The notes: generated by a model from the sequence alone, not told the origin. Counted from the first letter of the stretch, positions 7,278 to 18,165 are shown. The stretch is DNA of 64,000 nucleotides from Flaviramulus sp. (GCA_030731745.1 JANQTJ010000015.1:1-64000); one strand, 5' to 3'. Numbers and translations: made by a program.

Positions 7278-9326
7278 TTATTCTGGGTATTCTATTCTTA
7301 AATGATAAATATTTGCTAGCTTGTACTTTAGCACTTTTTTAATAGACTCAATTTCTTTAAAAGTTATATTGGCATTCAAAAATTGATTATCTTCAATTTG
7401 TTTATTTATAATATTTTCAACAAAAGCTTCAATTTTAGCAGTTGTTGGCTCTTTTAAACTTTTAGATGCAGCTTCAACACTATCGCACATCATTAAAATA
7501 GCTGTTTCTTTACTAAATGGTTTCGGACCCAGATAAGCAAAATCTTCTCTTTCAGCTTCTGAAAATTGTTTTACCTCTTGTGCATAAAAATAATAAACAA
7601 GGCTTGTTCCATGATGTGTACGAATAAAATCTATAACTCTATCTGGTAAATTATTTTTTCTAGCTATTTCAATACCAGCAATCACATGATCAATAATTAT
7701 TCTTGCACTTTCCTTGTAAGACATTTCATCATGTGGATTTATACCTGTAGATTGATTTTCAGTAAAATAAGTAGGGTTTTTCATTTTACCAATATCGTGG
7801 TATAAAGCTCCTACCCTAACTAGCATAGCGTTTGCGCCTATTTCATTAGCACTTGCTTCAGCTAAATTGGCAACATTAAGAGAATGATGAAAAGTTCCTG
7901 GAGCTTTATTAGAAAGCTCTTTAAGTAACTTAGAATTTGTATCAGACAATTCTAAAAGAGAAACGTCGGATACTAAACCAAATAATTTTTCGTACGCGTA
8001 AATTAAGGGTTGAACGAATAAAGTAGCCAATCCACATAAAATGAACCAAATAAAAGTTTCCCATTTGAGGGTTTCTATGGTACCTTCATGAATAACAAAA
8101 AAAGCAAAATAAGCTAATATGTAAATACCAGTAATTTGACCAACGGAAATAAATAAATTAGCTCGTTTGTACAATTCTGAAACTGTTAATATAGTTACAA
8201 TACCTGCAATAATTTGAAGAAACATATACTCATAACTATTCGGTACAATAAATCCTAATAATAATACTGTTAGTACATGGGCAAAAAGACCTAATCTAGC
8301 ATCAAAAAATGCCTTAAAAACCAGTGGTAAAATTGAAATAGGAACTATATAAATATATTTTGAATCGTAATTTACTACCAAAGTTGTAATAAAAATCATC
8401 AAAGAAATATTGAAAAAGATAAAAGTTACTTTGGTATTATTTTCAAAAACTTCCATACGGTATTTTCTCAAAAACAATAGTAGCATCAATAAAGCTAAAG
8501 CTACCAATACCGTGTAAGCAAATAGCACTAATAAATAATTTGATTTATTCCAAACTTGAGATTCATATTCGAATTGTAATGATTTTAGAATTTGATATTT
8601 CTCATTATCAATCACTTCTCCTTTTGAAATAATTAAAGTTTCTCTTGCAATACTACCACGAGTAAAAGCAATTTTTGAAATTTCATCCTCTAAAGCTTTA
8701 TCTGTAAAAGATTTATTTAACAGCATATTTGGCTGTATTATATCAAAAAACAAAGCAATAAATTCTGTATTGTATCTAGAAAAACTAGTTTCTAGAAGTG
8801 CTTTATTGATTAATGGTGAAATGTCATCTTGCTGAACTAAATTAGAAAAAAAACAGGTGTTAATTTTTTCTCTACCATCTAAAATAGAAACGCTTCTTTC
8901 GTCATCAAAGTCATGATTTTCGTTTAAAATCCCAAATTCATATAATTGTGAAATGATATTTTTACCAACATCATATAAATTATCAGATAATTTTCTTGTA
9001 ATTGAATCTGAAAAAATATTTTTGAATTGCAAGTCAAAGTCGCGTTCAACTTTACCTTTAACTTTAGTATCAATAGTAAAATATAACTGAGAATTATCCG
9101 TTATTTCTTTTTTATTAGAAGCTATTTCTGATTCTGTTTTTTTTATAGCAAAATCAAAAGGGGCATATAAGTTTTCAGATTGCCAAGGCTTTCCTCTTTC
9201 AAAATTATACTTAAACTTTCCGCTTTTAGGAAACAAATACACAATTAAAAAGGTGGTAGCAATAAACAATAAGCCTTTATAAATCAAGGAATGGTTTCTG
9301 TAAAGTTTATTTATAGAATCTTTCAT
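7278..9326 (-). CDS. 7TMR-HDED/HD family membrane phosphohydrolase, PgpH-like
   Basis: This 682-residue protein has the PgpH layout. A short N-terminal membrane anchor (about 18-35) is followed by a long extracytoplasmic 7TMR-HDED domain. A cluster of seven transmembrane helices follows (about 265-460), then a cytoplasmic HD domain with HHSLNVA (His-His), LYHDIGK near residue 508, and a later HHG. PgpH proteins in Firmicutes hydrolyse cyclic di-AMP, and the same family is widespread in Bacteroidota. The metal-binding HD residues are all present, so it should be active. It is transcribed away from the thiolase gene, with a 126-base divergent intergenic region. Confidence 0.88.
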   Translation of the reverse strand: MKDSINKLYRNHSLIYKGLLFIATTFLIVYLFPKSGKFKYNFERGKPWQSENLYAPFDFAIKKTESEIASNKKEITDNSQLYFTIDTKVKGKVERDFDLQFKNIFSDSITRKLSDNLYDVGKNIISQLYEFGILNENHDFDDERSVSILDGREKINTCFFSNLVQQDDISPLINKALLETSFSRYNTEFIALFFDIIQPNMLLNKSFTDKALEDEISKIAFTRGSIARETLIISKGEVIDNEKYQILKSLQFEYESQVWNKSNYLLVLFAYTVLVALALLMLLLFLRKYRMEVFENNTKVTFIFFNISLMIFITTLVVNYDSKYIYIVPISILPLVFKAFFDARLGLFAHVLTVLLLGFIVPNSYEYMFLQIIAGIVTILTVSELYKRANLFISVGQITGIYILAYFAFFVIHEGTIETLKWETFIWFILCGLATLFVQPLIYAYEKLFGLVSDVSLLELSDTNSKLLKELSNKAPGTFHHSLNVANLAEASANEIGANAMLVRVGALYHDIGKMKNPTYFTENQSTGINPHDEMSYKESARIIIDHVIAGIEIARKNNLPDRVIDFIRTHHGTSLVYYFYAQEVKQFSEAEREDFAYLGPKPFSKETAILMMCDSVEAASKSLKEPTTAKIEAFVENIINKQIEDNQFLNANITFKEIESIKKVLKYKLANIYHLRIEYPE

Positions 9327-9417
9327 TTAAAAAATTAAGGAAATCAAATGTAATAAAATTATAAGCTATTACCATTTTTTATAAGGTTGGAATCCTTCAA
9401 ATTTCTATTAAAATCGT

Positions 9418-9425
9418 TATTTTCG
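9418..9425 (+). promoter_or_regulatory. Candidate -7 box TATTTTCG before the thiolase gene
   Basis: The octamer fits the Bacteroidota sigma-A -7 consensus TAnnTTTG with one change. It lies 27 bases before the thiolase ATG. No clear -33 TTG box at the right distance was found. Confidence 0.35.
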
Positions 9426-9452
9426 CAAGTACTAAACTAAATCATAATTTAA

Positions 9453-10631
9453 ATGCTTAACGAAGTTGTTATAGTTTCAGCAGTTAGAACACCAATAGGG
9501 AGTTTTTTAGGATCATTATCAACTATTCCTGCACCAAAATTAGGTGCCATAGCTATAAAAGGTGCTTTAGATAAAATTAATTTAAAGCCAGAATTAGTTG
9601 AAGAAGTTATAATGGGTAATGTGGTTCAAGCTGGTACAGGACAGGCACCTGCTAGACAAGCTGCCATTTATGCAGGGATACCTAACACCGTGCCTTGCAC
9701 AACTGTAAATAAAGTATGTGCCTCAGGAATGAAAGCTGTAATGCAGGCTGCGCAATCCATTGCAATTGGAGACACCCAGATTGTTATTGCTGGTGGTATG
9801 GAAAATATGAGTATGATACCACACTATTTATATGCTCGAACTGGAACTAAATTTGGACCAACTACTCTTATAGATGGTATGCAAAAAGATGGATTAGTTG
9901 ATGCTTATGACCAAAATGCCATGGGAGTTTGTGCTGATGCTTGTGCAACTGAATATAAATTTTCGCGTGAAGATCAAGATGCTTTTGCTATTCAATCTTA
10001 CAAAAGATCTGCAAGTGCTTGGGAGACTGGTAAATTCAACAACGAAATTGTACCTGTTGAAGTACCTCAACGTCGTGGAGAACCTCTAAAAATATCCAAA
10101 GATGAAGAATTTACAAATGTAATTTTAGATAAAATACCACAATTAAGACCTGCATTTACAAAAGATGGCACTGTTACTGCTGCTAATGCTTCAACTATTA
10201 ATGATGGTGCAGGTGCAATGATTTTAATGAGTAAAGCTAAAGCCGATGAATTGGGTTTAAAAGCTCTTGCAATTATAAAAGGGTACGCCGATGCGGCTCA
10301 CGAACCTGAATGGTTCACTACTGCTCCTGCTAAAGCTTTGCCAAAAGCATTAGATAAAGCTGGAATTAAATTAAATGATGTTGATTATTTTGAATTTAAT
10401 GAAGCATTTTCTGTTGTAGGATTAGCCAATATGAAAATTTTAGGTTTAGATGATAAAAACGTTAATGTAAATGGTGGTGCTGTATCATTAGGCCATCCTC
10501 TAGGATGTTCGGGAGTTAGAATTTTAATAACCCTTATGAATGTTTTAGAACAAAATAACGCTAAAATTGGAGCTGCAGCCATTTGTAATGGCGGTGGTGG
10601 TGCTTCTGCAGTTATTATTGAACGAAATTAA
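9453..10631 (+). CDS. Acetyl-CoA C-acyltransferase (thiolase)
   Basis: This is a full-length 392-residue thiolase. The acyl-accepting cysteine is Cys89 in NKVCASG. The GHPLG histidine is His348 and the second active cysteine is Cys378 in ICNGGGG. The enzyme condenses two acetyl-CoA or cleaves 3-ketoacyl-CoA. Biosynthetic (acetoacetyl-CoA) and degradative forms are hard to separate by reading, although the length and the VCASGMKA motif are common to acetyl-CoA acetyltransferases. It stands 9 bases ahead of the NlpC/P60 gene and probably shares its mRNA, without an obvious functional link. Confidence 0.93.
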   Translation: MLNEVVIVSAVRTPIGSFLGSLSTIPAPKLGAIAIKGALDKINLKPELVEEVIMGNVVQAGTGQAPARQAAIYAGIPNTVPCTTVNKVCASGMKAVMQAAQSIAIGDTQIVIAGGMENMSMIPHYLYARTGTKFGPTTLIDGMQKDGLVDAYDQNAMGVCADACATEYKFSREDQDAFAIQSYKRSASAWETGKFNNEIVPVEVPQRRGEPLKISKDEEFTNVILDKIPQLRPAFTKDGTVTAANASTINDGAGAMILMSKAKADELGLKALAIIKGYADAAHEPEWFTTAPAKALPKALDKAGIKLNDVDYFEFNEAFSVVGLANMKILGLDDKNVNVNGGAVSLGHPLGCSGVRILITLMNVLEQNNAKIGAAAICNGGGGASAVIIERN

Positions 10632-10640
10632 GTTATTTTA

Positions 10641-11390
10641 ATGCAATACGGAATTTGTAATTTAAGCATTGTTCCTTTAAGAAATGAACCTGCAGATACT
10701 AGTGAGTTAGTTTCACAAGTTCTGTATGGTGAAATTTTTAAAGTATTAGAACAACGTAAAAATTGGAGTAAAATCAGACTTACATTTGATAAATATGAAG
10801 GTTGGGTTGATAACAAGCAATATTTTGAATTAACGGATGAACAATACCATATTTTAAATAAAGAAAATCTTAAACTTTCTCTAGATTTAGTTGAGTTTAT
10901 CGAAGATAGCAACGCGCAATTACATCCTATCCTTTTGGGCTCTACTCTTAACGGATTACATATTTTAAATCACAAATACGAAGGTAATTTAACATCCAAA
11001 AAAGAACCAAAAGAGCATATTCTAAAAACAGCTTTTATGTATTTAAATGCGCCTTATTTATGGGGTGGAAAAACATCTTTTGGAATTGACTGTTCTGGTT
11101 TTACACAAATGGCTTATAAATTAAATGGTTATAAATTACTAAGAGATGCTTCTCAACAAGCAACCCAAGGAGATGCTTTAAGTTTTATTGAAGAAAGTGA
11201 GCCTGGTGATTTAGCTTTTTTTGATAATAATGAAGGCATTATTACCCATGTTGGTATTATTATGAAGGATAATTATATCATTCACGCTCATGGCAAAGTT
11301 AGAATTGATCGTCTAGATCATTCAGGAATCTATAATGTAGATAAAAAAATACATACCCATAAATTACGGGTTATTAAAAAAATAATATAA
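10641..11390 (+). CDS. NlpC/P60 (C40) family peptidase with N-terminal SH3-like domain
   Basis: This 249-residue protein has no signal peptide. Residues about 5-65 look like a bacterial SH3 domain (LYGEIF, WSKIR, YEGWVD). The C-terminal NlpC/P60 domain carries the complete triad: Cys151 in GIDCSGF, His203 in THVGI and His215 in IHAHG. Enzymes of this type cut gamma-D-Glu/diamino-acid bonds in peptidoglycan peptides. Lack of a signal suggests a cytoplasmic recycling role similar to YkfC-like dipeptidyl peptidases. A strong bidirectional terminator begins directly after the stop codon. Confidence 0.9.
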   Translation: MQYGICNLSIVPLRNEPADTSELVSQVLYGEIFKVLEQRKNWSKIRLTFDKYEGWVDNKQYFELTDEQYHILNKENLKLSLDLVEFIEDSNAQLHPILLGSTLNGLHILNHKYEGNLTSKKEPKEHILKTAFMYLNAPYLWGGKTSFGIDCSGFTQMAYKLNGYKLLRDASQQATQGDALSFIEESEPGDLAFFDNNEGIITHVGIIMKDNYIIHAHGKVRIDRLDHSGIYNVDKKIHTHKLRVIKKII

Positions 11391-11419
11391 AAAAGCCACT
11401 TTTAAAAAGTGGCTTTTTT
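11391..11419. terminator. Bidirectional terminator between NlpC/P60 and TPR genes
   Basis: Thirteen-base arms AAAAGCCACTTTT and AAAAGTGGCTTTT pair perfectly around one base. There is a T-run on the + side and an A-run on the other. Convergent genes flank it, so it should stop both transcripts. Confidence 0.88.
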
Positions 11420-11436
11420 ATATTATAATAATTAAT

Positions 11437-12684
11437 TTACTCCGCTTCAATAGAATCAACTAACTCTTTGATTTTTTTATATTTATCAGTTTCACCAAGG
11501 ATACTATAAATATTCATTAAAGTTTTAGCTGCACTTAAATTTTTAGCATCGTAATCTAATGCTTTTGTCAAATAAGGAACTGCTTCTTTATACAAATTTT
11601 GTCTTTTTTCTCTTAATTCATCATAGCGTAAATCATCCTTTTTTGAACTACCCAAACCATTCATCTCTTTAATAATTGGCTCTTCTTGTCCTAATACTAA
11701 TGCTGATAAATTAATATAAGCATTTACATAGGTAGGATCTAATTCTATGGCTTTTAAATAGTATGATCTAGACTCATCAACTTCACCAGATTCAGAAGCA
11801 ATTACTCCTAAGTTATATTGTAATTCTGGATTAGTAGGGTCCATTCGTGTAGCCTCTTGAAGCAAACCTTTAAACTTCTCAGTATTACCCATTTTATAGT
11901 AAACATTAGCTTCAGACAACAACAAATTGATATCGTTAGGAGATTCTACTCTTGCATCTTTCATTGCTGTTAAAGCTTTTTCATCATCACCTTTACTAAC
12001 ATAAATTAGAGCAATATTTTTTACTATTTCAGGTTTTTTCGATTCTGTGTTACGGGCTCCTGGATTTATGTGACTTTTCGCTTTCACATATAAATCTATA
12101 GTATTTTTATCTAATACTACTTCTTTTCCAGATTCAACTTCAGTAGCAAAATACTCTTTTTCAATACCAGTATAACCTAAATCTTTAAGTTTTTGATACA
12201 AAATTAAAGCCCTATCATAGTCTTGAACACTAACAGATGTTGCTGCTGCATAATATAAAAAAACTGTATCTGATACTTTAACATTATAAGCAGACTCAAA
12301 ATAAGTGGATGCTATTTTGTAATCTTTTTTCTCATATGCGTCATTTCCTTTTGATAAGAAATTATTAAGCATATCTGTTTTTAATTGTTCAATCTCTGCT
12401 GTGAAGCCAGAATTTACGTTTTCAATACTTTCAATTGCTTTATCAATATCTTGGTTGTTTGCAGTTCCATTTGCAAAAAGGGATAAAGCGTTTAAATAAT
12501 AGTATTGAGATTTTAATTTATCATCAAGTGATGACAACATTGGTTGTACAAGTTTTAATGATTCTTTAGCTTCTGAAAAACTAGAACTTTTAATTGCTTT
12601 TTCAGCGGCTTTCAATTCTTTTTTTTGTGCAAATGAAAATGCACTTATTGAAAACGCTAAAGCAATGATAATTTGTTTTTTCAT
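11437..12684 (-). CDS. Secreted tetratricopeptide-repeat protein
   Basis: This 415-residue protein has a clear signal peptide (MKKQIIIALAFSISAFSFA). The rest is almost all helical TPR-like repeats, for instance ALTAMKDARVESPND, NPELQYNLGVIASESGEVD and DPTYVNAYINLSALV. It carries no enzymatic motif. Periplasmic TPR proteins usually act as scaffolds, and the partner is unknown. The gene begins 17 bases after gyrA on the same strand and may be co-transcribed with it, an arrangement I believe is common in Flavobacteriia. Confidence 0.85.
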   Translation of the reverse strand: MKKQIIIALAFSISAFSFAQKKELKAAEKAIKSSSFSEAKESLKLVQPMLSSLDDKLKSQYYYLNALSLFANGTANNQDIDKAIESIENVNSGFTAEIEQLKTDMLNNFLSKGNDAYEKKDYKIASTYFESAYNVKVSDTVFLYYAAATSVSVQDYDRALILYQKLKDLGYTGIEKEYFATEVESGKEVVLDKNTIDLYVKAKSHINPGARNTESKKPEIVKNIALIYVSKGDDEKALTAMKDARVESPNDINLLLSEANVYYKMGNTEKFKGLLQEATRMDPTNPELQYNLGVIASESGEVDESRSYYLKAIELDPTYVNAYINLSALVLGQEEPIIKEMNGLGSSKKDDLRYDELREKRQNLYKEAVPYLTKALDYDAKNLSAAKTLMNIYSILGETDKYKKIKELVDSIEAE

Positions 12685-12701
12685 TTTTAATAAAATTTAG
12701 T

Positions 12702-15260
12702 TTAATCTTCTGTGTTATTTTCTTCTATGGAATTATCAAGAGTTGTGCCATCTTGTAAATCGTTACTTTCATCTAAGATTTCATCAGCTTCAACTTCCTC
12801 TTCTCGCATTACTTTTGCAACAGCTGCGATAGAATCATTGCCTTTTAAGTTAATCAATTTCACCCCCTGAGTAGCTCTCCCCATAGTACGTAAGTTTTCA
12901 ACTGCAAGTCTAATAGCAATACCTGATTTATTAATTATCATTAAATCATCATTATCTGTTACACTTTTTATGGCTACTAAATCACCTGTTTTTTCAGTAA
13001 TAGAAATTGTTTTCACACCTTTACCTCCACGGTTAGTTATCCTATAAACTTCCTCACCATCTTCTGGATCATCAATAAAAGTTCGTTTACCATAACCGTT
13101 CTCAGAGACTACTAGAACAGTTTCTTCTTGTGGATTCTCTATAGTAACCATACCAATAACTTCATCTTTACTATTAGCCAAAGTAATACCTCTTACCCCA
13201 GAAGCACTTCTACCCATAGGTCTAGTTTTTGCTTCTTCGAAACGAATAGCTTTGCCAGATTTTAAGGCTAACATTACTTGACTGTTTCCTGTTGTTAACT
13301 TAGCTTCTAACAATTCATCATCTTCCTTAATAGTTATAGCATTGATGCCATTGGTTCTAGGACGTGAATATTGCTCTAAAGAAGTCTTCTTAACCTGACC
13401 ATTCTTAGTAGCCATAATAACATAATGACTATTTATGTAATCTTCATCTTTTAAATCTTGAGTACAAATGAAAGCCATAACTTTATCATCTTGTTCAATA
13501 TTTATGAGATTTTGAATTGCTCTTCCTTTAGATGTTTTACTGCCTTCTGGTATTTCATAAACACGCATCCAGAAACATTTTCCTTTAAGAGTAAAGAACA
13601 ACATATATTGATGGTTAGTTCCAACAAATAAATGCTCTAAGAAATCTTCATTTCTGGTGGTTGAAGCTTTTTGACCTACACCTCCTCTGTTTTGAGTTTT
13701 ATATTCAGTTAAAGACGTTCGTTTGATATAACCCGCATGAGAAATAGTAATGACTACTTGCTCATCTGGAATCATATCTTCTATACTTAAATCACCTCCT
13801 GCATATTCAATAACTGAGCGACGCTCATCACCATATTTATCTCTGATTACTTCTAATTCAGATTTAATAATTTCCATTCTTCGCTCTTTCTTGTCTAGAA
13901 TATCTTTTAAATCTTCAATAGTTTTCATCAATTCTTCATACTCAGCACGAAGTTTGTCTTGCTCTAAGCCTGTAAGTTGGCGTAAACGCATTTCAACAAT
14001 AGCTTTGGCTTGAATTTCTGTAAGTTTAAAACGTTCAATTAATTTTTCGCGTGCTTCATCAGCATTCGCCGATGCTCTAATTAAAGCAATAACCTCATCA
14101 ATATTATCCGATGCAATAATTAAACCTTCTAAAATATGAGCACGTTCTTCAGCTTTACGCAATTCATATTTAGTTCGTCTAACAACTACTTCATGTCTGT
14201 GTTCTACGAAATAATGAATTAATTCTTTAAGATTTAAAAGCTGTGGACGACCGTTTACTAAAGCGATATTATTAACACTAAATGAGGACTGTAACGCGGT
14301 GTACTTAAACAATTTATTTAATACTATATTTGGTATAGCATCACGTTTTAAAACGTAAACAATACGCATACCGTTTCTATCAGATTCATCGCGTATTGTT
14401 GAAATACCTTCTAATTTTTTTTCATTTACCAAATCAGCAGTTTTCTTAATCATATCTGCTTTATTCACTTGGTAAGGTATCTCAGTAACTATGATACATT
14501 CTCTACCTGCAACCTCTTCAATATTTGCTTTACCACGCATCATAACACGTCCACGACCTGTATGAAATGCCTCTTTAACACCATCATAACCGTAAATGGT
14601 GCCTCCTGTTGGGAAATCTGGTGCTTTTACATGCTTGATTAGCTCATCAATTTCGATTTCAGTATTCTCGATATAAGCAATCGTGCCATTTACAACTTCA
14701 GTTAAATTGTGAGGCGGCATATTGGTAGCCATACCTACAGCAATACCAGAAGCTCCATTTACTAATAAACCAGGAACTCTTGTTGGTAAAACTGTTGGTT
14801 CTTGTAGGGTGTCATCAAAATTTAATTTATGATCTACAGTTTCTTTTTCAATATCTGCCAACATGTCTTCAGATATTTTTCGCATGCGCGCCTCAGTATA
14901 ACGCATTGCTGCTGGACTATCGCCATCAATAGAGCCAAAGTTTCCTTGGCCATCTACAAGCATATAACGTAAACTCCATTCTTGAGCCATACGCACCATA
15001 GCATCATAAACAGATGTATCACCATGTGGGTGATATTTTCCTAAAACTTCTCCAACTATTCTCGCGGATTTTTTATGTGCAGTATTTGCTCTAACACCTA
15101 GTTCATGCATGCCATAAAGCACACGTCTATGAACCGGTTTTAAACCATCTCTTACATCTGGTAAAGCACGTGACACAATGACTGACATTGAATAATCAAT
15201 GTAAGCCGATTTCATCTCATCCTCAATGTTAATAGGGATCAATTTTTCTCCTTCTGCCAT
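12702..15260 (-). CDS. gyrA: DNA gyrase subunit A
   Basis: This is the 852-residue breakage-reunion subunit of gyrase, which introduces negative supercoils together with GyrB. The catalytic tyrosine is Tyr121 in AAMRYTEAR. The quinolone-determining region reads [11 protein letters not shown] (77-87), where Thr82 and Asp86 align with E. coli Ser83 and Asp87. The C-terminal pinwheel begins near residue 500 and contains a GyrA box of the form QNRGGVG, a Bacteroidota-like variant of QRRGGKG. The tail (about 825-852) is acidic, as in many gyrases. The gene is divergent from clpC across about 260 bases. Confidence 0.98.
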   Translation of the reverse strand: MAEGEKLIPINIEDEMKSAYIDYSMSVIVSRALPDVRDGLKPVHRRVLYGMHELGVRANTAHKKSARIVGEVLGKYHPHGDTSVYDAMVRMAQEWSLRYMLVDGQGNFGSIDGDSPAAMRYTEARMRKISEDMLADIEKETVDHKLNFDDTLQEPTVLPTRVPGLLVNGASGIAVGMATNMPPHNLTEVVNGTIAYIENTEIEIDELIKHVKAPDFPTGGTIYGYDGVKEAFHTGRGRVMMRGKANIEEVAGRECIIVTEIPYQVNKADMIKKTADLVNEKKLEGISTIRDESDRNGMRIVYVLKRDAIPNIVLNKLFKYTALQSSFSVNNIALVNGRPQLLNLKELIHYFVEHRHEVVVRRTKYELRKAEERAHILEGLIIASDNIDEVIALIRASANADEAREKLIERFKLTEIQAKAIVEMRLRQLTGLEQDKLRAEYEELMKTIEDLKDILDKKERRMEIIKSELEVIRDKYGDERRSVIEYAGGDLSIEDMIPDEQVVITISHAGYIKRTSLTEYKTQNRGGVGQKASTTRNEDFLEHLFVGTNHQYMLFFTLKGKCFWMRVYEIPEGSKTSKGRAIQNLINIEQDDKVMAFICTQDLKDEDYINSHYVIMATKNGQVKKTSLEQYSRPRTNGINAITIKEDDELLEAKLTTGNSQVMLALKSGKAIRFEEAKTRPMGRSASGVRGITLANSKDEVIGMVTIENPQEETVLVVSENGYGKRTFIDDPEDGEEVYRITNRGGKGVKTISITEKTGDLVAIKSVTDNDDLMIINKSGIAIRLAVENLRTMGRATQGVKLINLKGNDSIAAVAKVMREEEVEADEILDESNDLQDGTTLDNSIEENNTED

Positions 15261-15519
15261 ATAAAATTTAATTTAGTTTTATGTCTATTTCAAAACATGC
15301 TAATATAAGTATTTCAATAGTTTTGATATGAGTTTATGAAGCTTTTTTCCTGTTTTTTATTAACAATTTACAGGTCTTTTTTAGTTAATAAATATCATTT
15401 AAAAAGTTTTGATTTAATAAAGTTTTTTTCGTCAATTAGCATCATGCCGCGTTTTTTAGGTATAGTTTTTGCCGTTGGTAAAATGTTTTACTATTTTTAA
15501 TGCAGAAAGGACACTATTT

Positions 15520-18066
15520 ATGGATGATAATTTTTCCCCAAGAGTAAAAGATGTTATAGCTTTTAGTAAAGAAGAAGCATTGCGCTTAGGTCATGATTTT
15601 ATTGGTACCGAGCACCTAATGCTTGGGCTTTTACGTGATGGTAATGGCAAAGCAATTAACATATTAAATGCCTTAGATGTTGATTTAAATCATTTAAGAC
15701 GAAAAGTAGAAATATTAAGTCCTGCTAACCCAAATATATCTGTAACTTCTAATCAAAAAAAGAACTTACATCTTACTAGGCAAGCAGAACGTGCTTTAAA
15801 AACAACTTTTCTAGAAGCTAAACTCTTTCAGAGCTCTTCCATAAATACAGCACATTTATTACTATGTATTTTGAGAAATGAAAACGACCCCACTACTAAG
15901 CTTTTAAATAAGCTAAAAGTTGACTATGATAATGTTAAAGAACAATTTAAATTTATGATTACAAACGACAACAATTATATCGAACCCAAAGCAGAATTTC
16001 AAGATGACGATTCAAACTCTGATGATGATGCTTCCAAAGACAATATTTTTAATACCCCTACAGGAAAAACTAATAAGAAATCTAAAACTCCAGTCTTAGA
16101 TAATTTTGGGCGGGATTTAACAGCCATGGCCGAAGAAGGCAAGTTAGATCCTGTTGTTGGACGTGAAAAAGAAATAGAACGCGTTTCACAAGTTTTAAGT
16201 AGAAGAAAGAAAAATAATCCACTTTTGATAGGAGAACCTGGGGTTGGTAAATCTGCCATAGCAGAAGGTTTGGCTCTTAGAATTGTTAAAAGAAAAGTAT
16301 CTCGTATTCTTTTTAATAAACGTGTAGTAACTTTAGATTTAGCAAGTTTAGTTGCAGGAACTAAATACAGAGGACAGTTTGAAGAGCGCATGAAAGCCGT
16401 GATGAATGAACTTGAAAAAAATGATGATGTCATTCTTTTTATAGATGAAATTCACACCATAGTTGGTGCAGGTGGTGCTACAGGAAGTTTAGATGCTTCA
16501 AATATGTTTAAACCTGCTTTAGCTAGAGGTGAAATCCAATGTATTGGCGCTACGACGCTTGATGAATATAGACAATATATTGAAAAAGATGGCGCCTTAG
16601 AACGTCGTTTTCAAAAAGTTATAGTTGAACCAACAACAGTTGAGGAAACTATTGAAATTCTTAACAATATTAAAGGTAAATACGAAGAACATCATAACGT
16701 TGATTATACTCCTGAAGCTATTGAGGCTTGTGTGAAATTAACTAACAGGTATATGACTGAACGTTTTTTACCAGATAAAGCTATTGATGCTTTAGATGAA
16801 GCTGGTTCTCGTGTTCATATTACCAATATTGAAGTTCCAAAACAAATAATTGAGCTTGAAAAAGAGTTAGAAGCCATTAAAGAAACTAAAAATGCTGTTG
16901 TTAGAAAACAAAAATATGAAGAAGCAGCAAAACTTAGAGATGATGAAAAACGCATTGAAAAAGAATTAGCTATCGCTCAAGAAAAATGGGAAGAAGATAC
17001 CAAACAGCATCGTGAAATTGTAACAGAAGATAATGTTGCAGATGTCGTTTCCATGATGACAGGAGTTCCCGTAAACCGAATAGCTCAAACTGAAATCAAT
17101 AAATTAGCAGAATTACCAAATTTAATAAAAGGTAAAGTAATTGGGCAAGATGAAGCAGTTTCTAAAGTAGTTAAAGCTATTCAGCGCAACCGTGCTGGAC
17201 TTAAAGATCCTAACAAGCCCATTGGGTCGTTTATATTTTTAGGGCAAACAGGCGTAGGTAAAACTCAGTTAGCCAAAGTGTTATCGAGAGAGTTGTTTGA
17301 TAGTGAAGATTCGCTTGTTCGTATTGACATGAGTGAATACATGGAGAAATTTGCAATTTCTAGATTAGTTGGAGCACCTCCGGGATATGTTGGTTATGAA
17401 GAAGGCGGTCAATTAACTGAAAAAGTGAGACGTAAACCTTATGCAGTAATTCTTTTGGATGAGATTGAAAAAGCGCATCCTGATGTATTTAACATGCTAT
17501 TACAAGTTTTAGATGATGGTTACTTAACTGATAGTTTAGGAAGAAAAATAGATTTTAGAAACACTATTATCATCATGACTTCTAATATTGGCGCTCGTAA
17601 ACTTAAAGATTTTGGAACAGGAATAGGTTTTGGTACTGCTTCGCAAAAAGCACAAGAAGATGCTAACGCCAGAAGCGTTATCGAAAATGCCCTTAAAAAA
17701 TCATTTGCTCCTGAATTTTTAAATAGAATTGATGATGTCGTTGTATTTAATGCCTTAGAAAAAGAAGATATCAACAAAATTATTGATATTGAACTAAACA
17801 AACTTCTTATTAGAATTAAAGATTTAGGTTATAATTTAACACTAACAAATGAAGCTAAAGATTTTATAGCTGAAAAAGGATTTGACAAACAATATGGAGC
17901 AAGACCCTTAAAAAGAGCGATTCAGAAATATGTTGAAGATGCCTTAGCTGAAGAAATTGTAGCATCTCATTTACAAGAAGGCGATAGTATTAAAATTGAC
18001 CTTGATAAAAAAAGTGAAGAATTAAAGATTTCAATTGAAAAGGCTGAGAAACCCACAGAATCTTAA
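15520..18066 (+). CDS. clpC: ATP-dependent Clp protease ATP-binding subunit ClpC
   Basis: This is an 848-residue AAA+ unfoldase that feeds substrates to ClpP. I chose ATG 15520 (MDDNFSPRV), because the Clp N-domain starts immediately after it and an AAGGA-like element lies just before; the frame is open to 15469 but the extra 17 residues are not family-like. Domains are: two Clp_N repeats (about 4-145), first AAA module with Walker A GEPGVGKS near 238 and DEIHT near 308, a UVR-like coiled segment (KYEEAAKLRDDE, about 463-475) typical of ClpC rather than ClpB, and a second AAA module with GQTGVGKT near 574. A linker rich in Asp/Lys lies between the N-domain and AAA1. Confidence 0.95.
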   Translation: MDDNFSPRVKDVIAFSKEEALRLGHDFIGTEHLMLGLLRDGNGKAINILNALDVDLNHLRRKVEILSPANPNISVTSNQKKNLHLTRQAERALKTTFLEAKLFQSSSINTAHLLLCILRNENDPTTKLLNKLKVDYDNVKEQFKFMITNDNNYIEPKAEFQDDDSNSDDDASKDNIFNTPTGKTNKKSKTPVLDNFGRDLTAMAEEGKLDPVVGREKEIERVSQVLSRRKKNNPLLIGEPGVGKSAIAEGLALRIVKRKVSRILFNKRVVTLDLASLVAGTKYRGQFEERMKAVMNELEKNDDVILFIDEIHTIVGAGGATGSLDASNMFKPALARGEIQCIGATTLDEYRQYIEKDGALERRFQKVIVEPTTVEETIEILNNIKGKYEEHHNVDYTPEAIEACVKLTNRYMTERFLPDKAIDALDEAGSRVHITNIEVPKQIIELEKELEAIKETKNAVVRKQKYEEAAKLRDDEKRIEKELAIAQEKWEEDTKQHREIVTEDNVADVVSMMTGVPVNRIAQTEINKLAELPNLIKGKVIGQDEAVSKVVKAIQRNRAGLKDPNKPIGSFIFLGQTGVGKTQLAKVLSRELFDSEDSLVRIDMSEYMEKFAISRLVGAPPGYVGYEEGGQLTEKVRRKPYAVILLDEIEKAHPDVFNMLLQVLDDGYLTDSLGRKIDFRNTIIIMTSNIGARKLKDFGTGIGFGTASQKAQEDANARSVIENALKKSFAPEFLNRIDDVVVFNALEKEDINKIIDIELNKLLIRIKDLGYNLTLTNEAKDFIAEKGFDKQYGARPLKRAIQKYVEDALAEEIVASHLQEGDSIKIDLDKKSEELKISIEKAEKPTES

Positions 18067-18090
18067 TTGTTTATAAATCTTAATTATTTT

Positions 18091-18129
18091 AAAATCCTAC
18101 TAAAAATTTATTAGTAGGATTTTTTTTTT
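18091..18129 (+). terminator. Rho-independent terminator after clpC
   Basis: Thirteen-base arms AAAATCCTACTAA and TTAGTAGGATTTT enclose a 7-base loop and run into a nine-T tract. It lies 25 bases past the clpC stop. Confidence 0.92.
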
Positions 18130-18135
18130 AAAAAC

Positions 18136-18165
18136 TGTAACAAATAAAAATAACGTTAATCTATA
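18136..18165 (+). promoter_or_regulatory. Candidate ECF-type promoter of the sigma operon
   Basis: TGTAAC (18136-18141) is followed 17 bases later by ATCTATA (18159-18165). A TGTAAC -35 and a (CG)TCTATA-like -10 with this spacing resemble autoregulated ECF promoters of Bacteroidota. The start codon is 18 bases downstream. This is by-eye matching only. Confidence 0.35.

Noticed and set aside
7083-7301. A 72-codon frame on the + strand across the tRNA-Ser region
   Set aside because: It lies over a complete tRNA-Ser on the other strand, and its peptide has no signal, domain or homology I recognise.
12702-15260. Thr82 in the GyrA quinolone region as a resistance substitution
   Set aside because: Thr at this position is, to my knowledge, normal in Flavobacteriaceae. 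It is not evidence for acquired resistance.
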